This document shows, in pieces, positions 35,974 to 44,680 of a stretch of 64,000 nucleotides of DNA. The notes beneath the pieces were generated by a model. The model searched no databases. It worked only from the letters and a program-made list of their open reading frames with translations, and was not told the origin of the DNA. The number at the start of each line of letters is the position of its first letter. Position 1 is the first letter of the stretch. The DNA is taken from positions 124,001 to 188,000 of the forward strand of contig NZ_PUGF01000004.1 of the NCBI RefSeq assembly GCF_002976435.1, written 5' to 3'. Made by a program: the position numbers and the translations under genes. Source of the DNA: Solimicrobium silvestre. GTDB taxonomy: Bacteria; Pseudomonadota; Gammaproteobacteria; Burkholderiales; Burkholderiaceae_D.

Positions 35974-36936
35974 ATGTTGATCAAATCTCGCGTTGTGCTT
36001 GGTAGTGCAGTTGCACTGATGGCACTTGCTGCTTGTACTCCAAAAGAAGCTGACAAAACAGCTGCCGCTGCTACATCCGCAACTCCAGCTAAAGAAGTCG
36101 TTGCTGCAACGGTTAATGGCACACCAATTAGCCAAAAACAAGTTGACATGATTTTGCATCAACAACGTGGCATGCCTGATACGCCAGAAACACGCAAAAT
36201 GATCATTGACAACATTGCTATGCAATTGATCGTAGCGCAAGAAGCGGTTAAAAAAGGTTTGGATAAAACTGCTGACACGATGGACGAAATTGAAATGGCG
36301 AAGCAATCTGTTTTAGCGCAAGCCTTTGTTCAAGATTACATCAAACACAATGAAGTTACTGACGCGCAATTAGCGACTGAATACGACAAATTAAAAGCAC
36401 AAGCTTCTGGTAACCAATTCAAAGCACGTCATATTTTGGTTAAAACCGAAGACGAAGCTAAAGCGATTATTGCTAAGTTAAACAAAGATCCAAAGTCATT
36501 TGAAGCAATCGCTAAAGCACAATCTTTAGATCCTGGTTCAAAAGTTAAAGGCGGCGATTTAGGTTGGTTCGACGCGCACAGCATGGTGCCTGAATTTGGC
36601 GCAGCAGTCGCTAAATTAGAAAAAGGTAAATTCACTGAAGAACCAGTGAAATCCCAATTCGGTTACCACGTGATTATGCTGGATGACACACGTCCAAGCA
36701 CAGCGACTATCCCACCGTTAGAACAAGTCAAAGCTGGCTTGAGCCAACAATTGCAACAACAAAACTTGAAAAAGATGTTGGATGACATGAAAGCAAAAGC
36801 GAAGATTGATATCGTTGCTGCTGCACCAGCACCTGCCGCTGTTGTTCCTGCACCTGCTGCTCCAGCTGCCGATGCTGTTCCTGCCGCAGCAGCACCTGCT
36901 GCGTCAACTCCAGCTGCTGAACCTGCAAAAAAATAA
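35974..36936 (+). CDS. Parvulin-type peptidylprolyl isomerase lipoprotein
   Basis: A 320-residue protein. The ATG at 35974 has AAAGGA upstream; the signal ends in LMALAACT, a lipobox. A SurA-like helical part (VVAATVNGTPISQKQVD ...) precedes one parvulin domain (FKARHILVKTEDEAKAII ... GGDLGWFDAHSMVPEFG ... FGYHVIMLDD). The last 60 residues are Ala/Pro rich and probably unstructured. It should aid folding of envelope proteins. It is a single gene with its own terminator. Codon usage is AT-biased relative to efflux genes, as in highly expressed genes of this window. Confidence 0.9.
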   Translation: MLIKSRVVLGSAVALMALAACTPKEADKTAAAATSATPAKEVVAATVNGTPISQKQVDMILHQQRGMPDTPETRKMIIDNIAMQLIVAQEAVKKGLDKTADTMDEIEMAKQSVLAQAFVQDYIKHNEVTDAQLATEYDKLKAQASGNQFKARHILVKTEDEAKAIIAKLNKDPKSFEAIAKAQSLDPGSKVKGGDLGWFDAHSMVPEFGAAVAKLEKGKFTEEPVKSQFGYHVIMLDDTRPSTATIPPLEQVKAGLSQQLQQQNLKKMLDDMKAKAKIDIVAAAPAPAAVVPAPAAPAADAVPAAAAPAASTPAAEPAKK

Positions 36937-36951
36937 GTTAGTGTAAGTAGT

Positions 36952-36989
36952 AAAAAGCCCCGTCACTTGAATTAGTGACGGGGCTTTTT
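36952..36989 (+). terminator. Intrinsic terminator after the PPIase gene
   Basis: A 15-bp stem (AAAAAGCCCCGTCAC / GTGACGGGGCTTTTT) with an 8-base loop and a T run. Confidence 0.95.
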
Positions 36990-37018
36990 TGTTTCAGCAA
37001 TAAATTAAACAGGTAAAC

Positions 37019-37459
37019 TCACCCTTTCCAATCCTGATTATCCACTTCATCTTCATGCGGCGGCAACGAAAACAAGCGCGCCAATAAAAAGCATCCAAGA
37101 GCGGAACAAATCGACAAGAATGCCAGCGTATAGCTGAGCTTTTTACCGTGCCACAAACTGGCGAACCAATCGTCTAATTCCACCGCAAGCAAGGTAGATT
37201 TTCCGCCTACTCGCTCCACATTATATTGATAGCCTTTGGAGGATGACGCGTCTACCGGATAACTCACGCCGCCTATGTTTTCATAAGCGACCACGTTACC
37301 GTCAGCATTGTTCGCTGTACTGGCAAAAATAAACACGGCGATGGCACTCAACAAGCCAACGATTAAAATGCCGAAACCGATGCGGCGCAAGCGGTTAACC
37401 AACTGCTCATTTTCAATTACTTTTTGTACTGCGTTTTCATCATTTTTTTCACTAAGCAT
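37019..37459 (-). CDS. Small two-TM membrane protein of unknown function
   Basis: A 146-residue protein, not recognised. ATG 37459 has AAGGAA upstream; a TTG at 37474 overlaps that site and is less likely. TM helices lie at about residues 30-52 (FGILIVGLLSAIAVFIFA) and 115-135 (LAFLSICSALGCFLLARLF), with a polar loop of about 60 residues between. It is the last gene after the RND pump with 21 bases between, so it is probably in that operon and may be an accessory subunit; no function is claimed. Confidence 0.65.
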   Translation of the reverse strand: MLSEKNDENAVQKVIENEQLVNRLRRIGFGILIVGLLSAIAVFIFASTANNADGNVVAYENIGGVSYPVDASSSKGYQYNVERVGGKSTLLAVELDDWFASLWHGKKLSYTLAFLSICSALGCFLLARLFSLPPHEDEVDNQDWKG

Positions 37460-37480
37460 TACAACTTCCTTCAATACTAA

Positions 37481-40400
37481 TTAGCTCGACAGAGTGCTGG
37501 AGGCTAACGGTGCTTTTCTCTTGCGACGTCGATTTAGCCACAAACTAAAACGATCCAGATACAAATAAATAACCGGGGTCGTAAATAAGGTGAGTGCCTG
37601 ACTGAGTACCAAGCCCCCCACCATCGTATAACCGAGCGGCTGGCGCAGTTCTGAACCGGTTCCATGCCCTAGCATGAGCGGCAGTGCGGCCAGCAAAGCT
37701 GCCATTGTTGTCATCATAATTGGGCGGAACCGTAACAAGCAAGCCTGACGTATCGACTCTTCAGGCGGCAGATGCTGCTCTCGCTCGGCTTGAATCGCAA
37801 AGTCGACCATCATAATGCCGTTTTTCTTAACGATACCGATCAACAAAATAATCCCGATTAACGCAATCACACTCAGTTCAAAATGAAACGCCAGCAACAT
37901 CAGCAACGCGCCCACGCCAGCGGAAGGCAAGGTCGATAAAATGGTTAAGGGATGTATATAACTTTCATACAAAATTCCCAAAATAATGTACACCGCGACG
38001 AGCGCAGCAGCGATTAAATACGGCTGCGATTTCAGTGAAGTCTGGAAGGCCTGTGCAGTTCCCTGAAAAGTGCCAACCACAGCTTGCGGCATTTTAATAT
38101 CCACCACTTCTTTTTGAATCGCTTCCACGGCTTCACCTAATGCCACACCGGCAGACAAGTTAAACGACAGCGTCACTGCCGGAAATTGCGCCTGATGGTT
38201 AATCGATAAAAACGCGACGTGTTCGGTGTCGTATTTCACAAAGGTTGAGAGCGGCACCTGCTGCCCGGTTAATGGCGATTTGATGTAAAGTTTTCTGAGC
38301 GTATCTGGGTCGCGTTGCAATTCAGGGCTAATTTCCAGAATCACATGATAGGTATTTAATTGCGTGAAATACTGCGTGACTTGATTCTGTCCAAACGCGT
38401 TATACAGCGTTTGATCTATATCGGCTGGCTGTATGCCAAACCGCGCGGCCTGATCTCGGTCAATGGTTACCGACAACATGGTGCTGTCGGTTTGCTGGTC
38501 GGTGGCAACATCTCTTAATTGCGGTAAGGCTTTTAACTTCGCCAGTAATTTAGGCGCCCATTCGTTGATTTCATTTAAATCCGGGTCAAGCAACGTATAT
38601 TGATATTGCGTACGCGATAACCTGCCGCCCACATTCAAGTCCTGCGCTGACTGCAGGAAAAATGTCGCACCGGGGACTGTGGGAAACTGGCTGCGCAAAC
38701 GCGCAATGATTTGATCCGACGTTGCATGACGCTGTTCAAGCGGCTTCAATCCGATGACCACAAAACCGTTATTTAATGGGCGCGAACCACCGACCGAAGT
38801 GGCCCAACTTTCTACGTCGGGGTCCTTCGCAATAATGTCAGTCAGTTTGTGCTGCAAGCGCACCATTTCATCAAACGACACATCCTGCGCTGCATCCGAC
38901 AAGCCGATAATAATGCCTGTGTCTTGTTGCGGAAAAAACCCCTTGGGCTCGATTACATACAAACCCACGGTGGTTGCCAGCGTCAAGAAAAAGGTGATTA
39001 AAGTAATCCCTTGATGCCTGAGAACGAAATCAAGACCGCGCGTATAGCCAGCTAACATCCAGTCGAAAAACCGCTCGGTCAGCATATAAAAGCGGCCATG
39101 CTTAGCGTGTTTTTCATCACGGATAAAGCGTGAACACATCATCGGCGTCAAGGTCAGCGAAACAAAGGCCGAAACAGCGATGGTGAGCGTCACGACTATC
39201 GCAAATTCACGGAACAAGCGCCCGATAATACCGCCCATTAGCAGCAGCGGAATGAACACCGCTACTAGTGAAATACTGATCGAAAGAATCGTGAATCCAA
39301 TTTCGTCCGCCCCCTTGTAAGCGGCTTCCAGTGGCGATAGTCCATTTTCAATATGCCGGTAAATATTTTCCAGCATCACAATCGCATCATCCACCACAAA
39401 CCCGACAGCAATAGTCAACCCCATGAGCGAGAGATTATCCAGCGTATAGCCTAACCAATACATCAGCGCAAACGTTCCCAGCAAAGCTAACGGAATAGTC
39501 ACGCTTGGGATGATCGTCGCCCAAATATTGCGCAAGAAAATAAAGATGACGATGACCACCAAAATAATGGTCAGCAACAGCGTAAATTCAACATCATCTA
39601 CCGCCGCTTTAATGGTGGTGGTGCGGTCGATGATCTTGTCGATTTTAATCGACGAAGGGACTGACGCCAGCACTTGCGGCAGTGCTTTGTTGACGCGCGA
39701 AACCACATCAATAATATTTGCGCCAGGCTGCTTATAGACTAACAATAAAATCCCATTTTTTCCGTTTTGCCATGCGAGCATCTGATTATTTTCCGGCCCG
39801 TCTACGGCCACGCCAATATCACGGATGCGTACCGGCGCACCATTTTTATACGCCACAATCACGTCATTCCACGGAGCCGCTTTTAATAACTGATCATTGT
39901 CATAAATTACGAAATTATGCTTAGTGCCGTTAATGCCGCCTTTCGGTCCATTCACGGAAGCGGTGGTAATGACGCTGGCTAAATCGCTCAGCTGTATTCC
40001 CATTGCGGCGATTTTTGCCGGGTCAACCTGCACCCTGACCGCGGGTTTTTGCTGGCCGCCGATCGACACTAAACCAACGCCGGAAATTTGCGAGATGCGC
40101 GGCAAAATCACGTTTTCTGCAAAATCATCAACTCTGGTGAGTGGCAATGAATCGGAATGTACCGCGAACACAATAATGGACGATTCTGCTGGATTAATTT
40201 TTCGGTAAATAGGCGGGCTAGGCAAATTTTTAGGTAAAAATCCGCTCGCGACATTAATCGCGGATTGAATGTCTTGCGCCGCTGCGTCAATATTGCGATC
40301 AAGGTCAAACTGGATCGTGACTTGGGTAGAACCCAGCACACTGGTTGAGGTCATTTGCGCTACGCCGGGAATTTGCGCAAATTGATTTTCTAACGGCGTG

Positions 40401-40591
40401 GCGACCGAAGACGCCATAGTTTCCGAATTGGCACCCGGCAAACTGGTACTCACTAAAATGGTCGGAAAATCGACTTGCGGCAAAGGCGCAACCGGCAGCA
40501 AAGGAAAAGCGACTAAACCGATAAGGAAGATAGCCGCCATGACTAATGAGGTCGCTATCGGCCTCTGAATGAAAGGAGCGGAAATATTCAC
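37481..40591 (-). CDS. RND multidrug efflux permease (MdtB/MdtC-like)
   Basis: A 1036-residue inner-membrane proton antiporter with 12 TM helices and two large periplasmic loops. It starts FIQRPIATSLVMAAIFLIGL and has the DD pair in TM4 (VGFVVDDAIVMLENIYRHIE), both expected for RND proton relay. It resembles the MdtBC group in length and sequence, from memory. It overlaps the adaptor gene by four bases and is the third gene of the operon. Confidence 0.93.
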   Translation of the reverse strand: MNISAPFIQRPIATSLVMAAIFLIGLVAFPLLPVAPLPQVDFPTILVSTSLPGANSETMASSVATPLENQFAQIPGVAQMTSTSVLGSTQVTIQFDLDRNIDAAAQDIQSAINVASGFLPKNLPSPPIYRKINPAESSIIVFAVHSDSLPLTRVDDFAENVILPRISQISGVGLVSIGGQQKPAVRVQVDPAKIAAMGIQLSDLASVITTASVNGPKGGINGTKHNFVIYDNDQLLKAAPWNDVIVAYKNGAPVRIRDIGVAVDGPENNQMLAWQNGKNGILLLVYKQPGANIIDVVSRVNKALPQVLASVPSSIKIDKIIDRTTTIKAAVDDVEFTLLLTIILVVIVIFIFLRNIWATIIPSVTIPLALLGTFALMYWLGYTLDNLSLMGLTIAVGFVVDDAIVMLENIYRHIENGLSPLEAAYKGADEIGFTILSISISLVAVFIPLLLMGGIIGRLFREFAIVVTLTIAVSAFVSLTLTPMMCSRFIRDEKHAKHGRFYMLTERFFDWMLAGYTRGLDFVLRHQGITLITFFLTLATTVGLYVIEPKGFFPQQDTGIIIGLSDAAQDVSFDEMVRLQHKLTDIIAKDPDVESWATSVGGSRPLNNGFVVIGLKPLEQRHATSDQIIARLRSQFPTVPGATFFLQSAQDLNVGGRLSRTQYQYTLLDPDLNEINEWAPKLLAKLKALPQLRDVATDQQTDSTMLSVTIDRDQAARFGIQPADIDQTLYNAFGQNQVTQYFTQLNTYHVILEISPELQRDPDTLRKLYIKSPLTGQQVPLSTFVKYDTEHVAFLSINHQAQFPAVTLSFNLSAGVALGEAVEAIQKEVVDIKMPQAVVGTFQGTAQAFQTSLKSQPYLIAAALVAVYIILGILYESYIHPLTILSTLPSAGVGALLMLLAFHFELSVIALIGIILLIGIVKKNGIMMVDFAIQAEREQHLPPEESIRQACLLRFRPIMMTTMAALLAALPLMLGHGTGSELRQPLGYTMVGGLVLSQALTLFTTPVIYLYLDRFSLWLNRRRKRKAPLASSTLSS

Positions 40592-41760
40592 GGTGCTTTA
40601 GTTCCTATTACTCTATTCACCGCATCCGTAAACTGAACATGCACCTTGGGCTGTAAGCGATACTGGTTATTAGTCGTTACACGCTCCCCTTCTTGCAAGC
40701 CTTGTTCCACAATAACGACGCCATCGGTTTCCGCGCCCAGTTTTAAGCTGCGCATTTCAACTGTGTTGTCTTTTTTAACCACATAAGCAAACACGCCATC
40801 CGGGCCGCGTTGTATGGCGCTGGATGGAATCGTAATTGCGTCATGCCGGGTTTCTACTAACACGCGGGCATTCACAAAGTCACCCGGCCAAAGCCGGTTA
40901 TCCTGATTCGGAAATGTCGCTTTCAATTTCATCGTTCCGGTCGTTGGATCGATTTGATTATCAATCAAACCTAGCGTGCCTACTCCCAGTAAGGTGCTAC
41001 CGTCACGTGATACGGCAGATACGGAAACTGTCGCCGCCGACATGGCGCTATGCACGACTTGCAGGCTTTCTGCCGGCAAGGTAAAGATCACTGAAATAGG
41101 TTGTACTTGCGTGACCACAACAATGCCGGAAGCCGTAGCGCTATGCAAAATATTACCCGGATCGGCTAATCGAATTCCGGTGCGGCCAGCTATCGGGGAA
41201 CGGATCGTTGCATAGCTGAGTTGGGTTTTAGCGCTATCGATTGCTGCGTCATCCACGGCTATTTGCGCTACGGTTTGCGCCACTAAAGCGCGTTGCGTTT
41301 CCAGAGTTTGCTTACTGGTGAATTCTTCCGGTGCCAAACTTTGATAACGCTCTAAATCAATCTTCGCATTGGCAAGTTGTGCCACATCTTTTGCTTTGCC
41401 GGCGACTGCTTGATCTAACGCCGCCTGATACGGGCGCGGATCAATTTGCGCTAGTAAATCACCGGGCTTCACCATTTGTCCCTCGGTGAATCCCAACTTC
41501 ATTAATTCACCATCAATCCGTGGGCTAATCGTGACCGTATAAAAGGCTTGCACCGCACCTAAACCAGTAATGTAAATCGGTAAATCACGCTTACTGGCTA
41601 AGACGCTTTCCACCAAAATAACCGGCTTGGCATTAACTATGGGCGCTGATTTAGTGGCGCTGCCCATCATCACTGCAAACAACACGACTAACAAACCCAA
41701 GCCCAATAAAATAGCGCGTGGGCCTTTAGTTAATGTCTGAAATACCTGCATGCTTTTCAT
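40588..41760 (-). CDS. RND efflux periplasmic adaptor
   Basis: A 390-residue membrane fusion protein: N-terminal anchor (AILLGLGLLVVLFAVMMG), lipoyl halves (VTISPRIDGELMKLGFTEGQ and ATIRSPIAGRTGIRLADPGN), hairpin between, beta-barrel and membrane-proximal domain to the end. It would link the RND permease to the outer-membrane factor. Its ATG shares a base with the upstream stop (TAATG), and its stop overlaps the permease start, so the three genes are translationally coupled. Confidence 0.92.
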   Translation of the reverse strand: MKSMQVFQTLTKGPRAILLGLGLLVVLFAVMMGSATKSAPIVNAKPVILVESVLASKRDLPIYITGLGAVQAFYTVTISPRIDGELMKLGFTEGQMVKPGDLLAQIDPRPYQAALDQAVAGKAKDVAQLANAKIDLERYQSLAPEEFTSKQTLETQRALVAQTVAQIAVDDAAIDSAKTQLSYATIRSPIAGRTGIRLADPGNILHSATASGIVVVTQVQPISVIFTLPAESLQVVHSAMSAATVSVSAVSRDGSTLLGVGTLGLIDNQIDPTTGTMKLKATFPNQDNRLWPGDFVNARVLVETRHDAITIPSSAIQRGPDGVFAYVVKKDNTVEMRSLKLGAETDGVVIVEQGLQEGERVTTNNQYRLQPKVHVQFTDAVNRVIGTKAP

Positions 41761-43202
41761 TATTTACCAGCCTCCTTTTGCCAACCACCGCCTAAAGCGC
41801 CAAACAGGCTGAGGTACGCTTCTAAATGAGAATTTTTCGCCTGTATCAACGCGTCTTGCGCTGTGAACAACGCGGTTTCTGTATTCAACACCGCTAATAT
41901 ATTGACTGTCCCGGCATGCAGCTGTGCCTGGGCAATATGATGCGCACGTGCTGCTTTTTGCACGGCAAATTCCAGACGTTTAACCTGCTCGGTATTTTGC
42001 TGCACCGCCACCAAGGCATCTTCCACATTGCCCAAGGCGGACAAAATCGCTTTGCGATAATTAGCCAGCAATTCGTCATAGCGCGCTTTAGAGAATTCGT
42101 ATTGCCCTTTAATCGCACCGCCATCAAAAATCGGTTGGGTTATTCCAGCGGCTAGCGTGTGGATGATGTTGGCAGAATTGGTCATGCCAGCTAAGGCTGA
42201 ACTGGCGTAACCGTACGACGCGGTCAGTTCGATACTCGGAAAAAACGCCGCGCGAGCAACACCGATATTGGCATTCGCAGCAATTAATTGGTCTTCTGCT
42301 TCAGCGACATCGGGTCGACGTTCCAATAATTCCGAAGGCAAGCCGGGGCGCACTTCAGGCACAGTTAAATCAGCCAAAGTCTGATTGCTTACCTCCACAG
42401 TTTCTGGCGTTTTACCAACTAAAATCGCCAACGCATTCAGCGTTTGTCTCAGTTGCAAGCGTAATGGCGGCAATGCTGCTGCGAGCGTGGCCACCGTGGT
42501 TTCTTGCTGTGCCACATCCAATGCGGTGGCGACCCCTGCGTGTAATTGCTGCTGTAAACCTTTTAAAGTAATTTCCGCATTGGCTAAATTATGTTCCGCC
42601 ACCGCGACACGCTCACGCAACGCCAGGCTTTGAAAATAACTTTGCGCTACACTGCTAATCACCGTCAGCTCCACCGTCACCTGGTCATGCCGGCTCGCTG
42701 CCGCAGTCGCTATTGCCGCATCTTGCGCAGCGCGATTTTTACCCCAAAAATCCAACATATAACTGGCGTTAAGCTGCGGTGAAAACTGCTTAACAGCCAC
42801 ATAATTGCCGGTTGTGGCCTGCTCACGCTCATTCAATGCCGTAAAACTGGCACCAAGAGTAGGTAATAACGCAGCGCCGGCAATATTGGCCAGCTGATCC
42901 GCCTGCCGAACCCGAGCCACCGCCGCGGCAAGATCATTATTAGTCAGTTTGGCTTGTGCGATATACGCATCCAATTCAGCACAGGCAAACCCATGCCACC
43001 ATTCAGTTGATGGCCAATGTGCGGTTTCTGGGGCAGTCGTGTTTGAGATGGGAGGAGAACTGGAACTAGCATTTTCATGCCATGCAGATGGTGCCGCAAT
43101 ATCAGGGCGTTTATACTCTGGCCCAACACTACAGCCAGCCAAAATAACTGCCCCAAGCAACAGGGCAAACTTCACTTTCTTCCAACAGCAATGAAATTTC
43201 AT
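41760..43202 (-). CDS. Outer-membrane efflux lipoprotein of the RND system
   Basis: About 480 residues; TolC/OprM family with lipobox VILAGCSVGPEYKRP. The promoter's start site (about 43234) lies downstream of a GTG at 43238, so the longer frame cannot be right; ATG 43202 (MKFHCCWKKVKFALLLG) gives a normal signal peptide, but no good ribosome site is visible and ATGs at 43211-43223 are alternatives. Conserved OEP features are MLDFWGKNRAAQDAAIA and LLERRPDVAEAEDQLIAANANIGVARAAFFP. Confidence 0.88.
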   Translation of the reverse strand: MKFHCCWKKVKFALLLGAVILAGCSVGPEYKRPDIAAPSAWHENASSSSPPISNTTAPETAHWPSTEWWHGFACAELDAYIAQAKLTNNDLAAAVARVRQADQLANIAGAALLPTLGASFTALNEREQATTGNYVAVKQFSPQLNASYMLDFWGKNRAAQDAAIATAAASRHDQVTVELTVISSVAQSYFQSLALRERVAVAEHNLANAEITLKGLQQQLHAGVATALDVAQQETTVATLAAALPPLRLQLRQTLNALAILVGKTPETVEVSNQTLADLTVPEVRPGLPSELLERRPDVAEAEDQLIAANANIGVARAAFFPSIELTASYGYASSALAGMTNSANIIHTLAAGITQPIFDGGAIKGQYEFSKARYDELLANYRKAILSALGNVEDALVAVQQNTEQVKRLEFAVQKAARAHHIAQAQLHAGTVNILAVLNTETALFTAQDALIQAKNSHLEAYLSLFGALGGGWQKEAGK

Positions 43203-43240
43203 GGGAACCATGAGCATGAGCATGTGAGAAATGAGCACTA

Positions 43241-43269
43241 AGTATAATTTACTAAATGCTCAGTAGCAA
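43241..43269 (-). promoter_or_regulatory. Promoter of the RND efflux operon
   Basis: On the minus strand TTGCTA (43269-43264), 17 bp, TATACT (43246-43241). Confidence 0.6.
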
Positions 43270-43337
43270 TTTTTGCTTTTGAAACATGCATCATTTTTGT
43301 AACGTTTTGCATCGTGCCAAAAGAGTGCCAACCTGCA

Positions 43338-44093
43338 TTACTCTTCCAGATTTTCATGATGCCCGACCGTCCCGCGCTTCCAATAGGCGGCGGCCCGAAT
43401 CGCATGACGACTGTGACCTTTCTCTTCGACTAGCAAACGGCGCAAAGCGGCCATTTCACTCGCCTCTCCCGCACACCAGGCATAACCTTCGCCATCCGGC
43501 AGCTTCAGCGCACGAATGATCTTCATCAGCTCGGCCGAATTACTCACCCAGTGCAGATCGAGTTTTGCTGCGCTTTGAAATTTACGGCGGTCACTCACAT
43601 CGGCCAACTGCAACACCACGATAGCGTGCGCTGTTGCCGGCAGCTCTTCCAAGCGCCGCGCAATTGCCGGCACAGCAGTTTCATCGCCCACCAGCAGATG
43701 CCAGTCGTAATCCATTGGAATAATGAAAGAGCCGCGCGGCCCGGCAATAGTCGCACGTTGCCCTGCTTCGGCTTGTGCTGCCCAATCAGCGGCGGGGCCA
43801 TCGCCATGCAACGCAAATTCCAGTGTTAATTCGCACGCCGCCGCGTTGTAATAACGCGGCGTATAATCTCGCCGCATTTCCTCTTCAGCACCCTCTTCAC
43901 TCAAGATAAACTTGACGTGATCGTCAAACGAGGCGCTGATGAAATCGCTAAGCGCATCGCCTGCGAAGGTGACACTTTTAAAGTGCGGACTGACAGATTC
44001 AACCCGCACAACTTGCAGGACGCGACGTTTGATTTCATAGCGGATACGTTGTACACGGCTAGCGGCAAGGTCTATACTCATAGCTTCACTCAC
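43338..44093 (-). CDS. Siderophore-interacting protein, second copy
   Basis: A 251-residue FAD-binding SIP/ViuB protein: RRDYTPRYYN (flavin), LEFALHGDGPAADWAAQAEAGQ, IAGPRGSFIIP, and AWCAGEASEMAALRRLLVEEKG. The start may be GTG 44093 or ATG 44081; neither has a strong ribosome site. It is divergent from the MarR gene over a 25-38 base overlap of control regions and points toward the RND operon. It is a diverged paralogue of the protein at 24909-25637. Confidence 0.88.
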   Translation of the reverse strand: MSEAMSIDLAASRVQRIRYEIKRRVLQVVRVESVSPHFKSVTFAGDALSDFISASFDDHVKFILSEEGAEEEMRRDYTPRYYNAAACELTLEFALHGDGPAADWAAQAEAGQRATIAGPRGSFIIPMDYDWHLLVGDETAVPAIARRLEELPATAHAIVVLQLADVSDRRKFQSAAKLDLHWVSNSAELMKIIRALKLPDGEGYAWCAGEASEMAALRRLLVEEKGHSRHAIRAAAYWKRGTVGHHENLEE

Positions 44094-44100
44094 AAATTAG

Positions 44101-44113
44101 TTGATAATATCAA
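44101..44113. promoter_or_regulatory. Candidate MarR operator
   Basis: TTGATAATATCAA, a palindrome about one central base, between the divergent SIP and MarR start codons. Confidence 0.45.
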
Positions 44114-44118
44114 GCATA

Positions 44119-44589
44119 ATGCGCGAATTAAATGACAATGTCAACAAATCACAATTAGCTCCAGAAGATGGCGTTCTGGACCTGATCCACAACATCATGC
44201 ATCAGTACCGCTCGCAGCAATACCAAGTGCTGCGCGATGGGCCGCACGACATTACCCACATGGAAAGTAAAGTGCTTAGTTATTTCGAGCACCGTCCGGG
44301 TGCCACGCAGAGCGATCTCGCACGCCACACCGGTCGTGACAAGGCACAACTGGCACGCCTGATTAAAGGCTTGCGTGACCGTGGACTGCTGGATGGCGAA
44401 GCTGACGAGGCCGATCGCCGCAACACCAAGCTGTCTCTAACAGCCATCGGAAAATCGATACAGCACACGCTTTTTCAACAAGCCAAGCTCTTGAATTCCA
44501 AAGCAGTAAAAGGATTGAATAACGAAGAACAGCAACAGATACTTGCGCTGTTGCAGCGAATGAAAAGCAATTTGGATGCGCCAACTTAA
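44119..44589 (+). CDS. MarR-family transcriptional regulator
   Basis: A 156-residue MarR protein: ITHMESKVLSYFEHRPGATQSDLARHTGRDKAQLARLIKGL is the winged-helix core and the wing RGLLDGEADEADRRNTKLSLT is the DxRxxxLxLT motif of the family. ATG at 44119 (MRELNDN) is preferred over TTG 44101. It probably represses the divergent SIP gene and itself. Confidence 0.88.
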   Translation: MRELNDNVNKSQLAPEDGVLDLIHNIMHQYRSQQYQVLRDGPHDITHMESKVLSYFEHRPGATQSDLARHTGRDKAQLARLIKGLRDRGLLDGEADEADRRNTKLSLTAIGKSIQHTLFQQAKLLNSKAVKGLNNEEQQQILALLQRMKSNLDAPT

Positions 44590-44616
44590 ATAGCAGCTAC
44601 TCCACTAAAAAACAAA

Positions 44617-44645
44617 AAGCCCCATCACATTCAGTAATGGGGCTT
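44617..44645. terminator. Bidirectional terminator
   Basis: AAGCCCCAT / ATGGGGCTT with an 11-base loop, between convergent marR and helicase genes. Confidence 0.85.
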
Positions 44646-44680
44646 CTTATATAAACGTTTAAATTCCGTTTAAATTCCGC

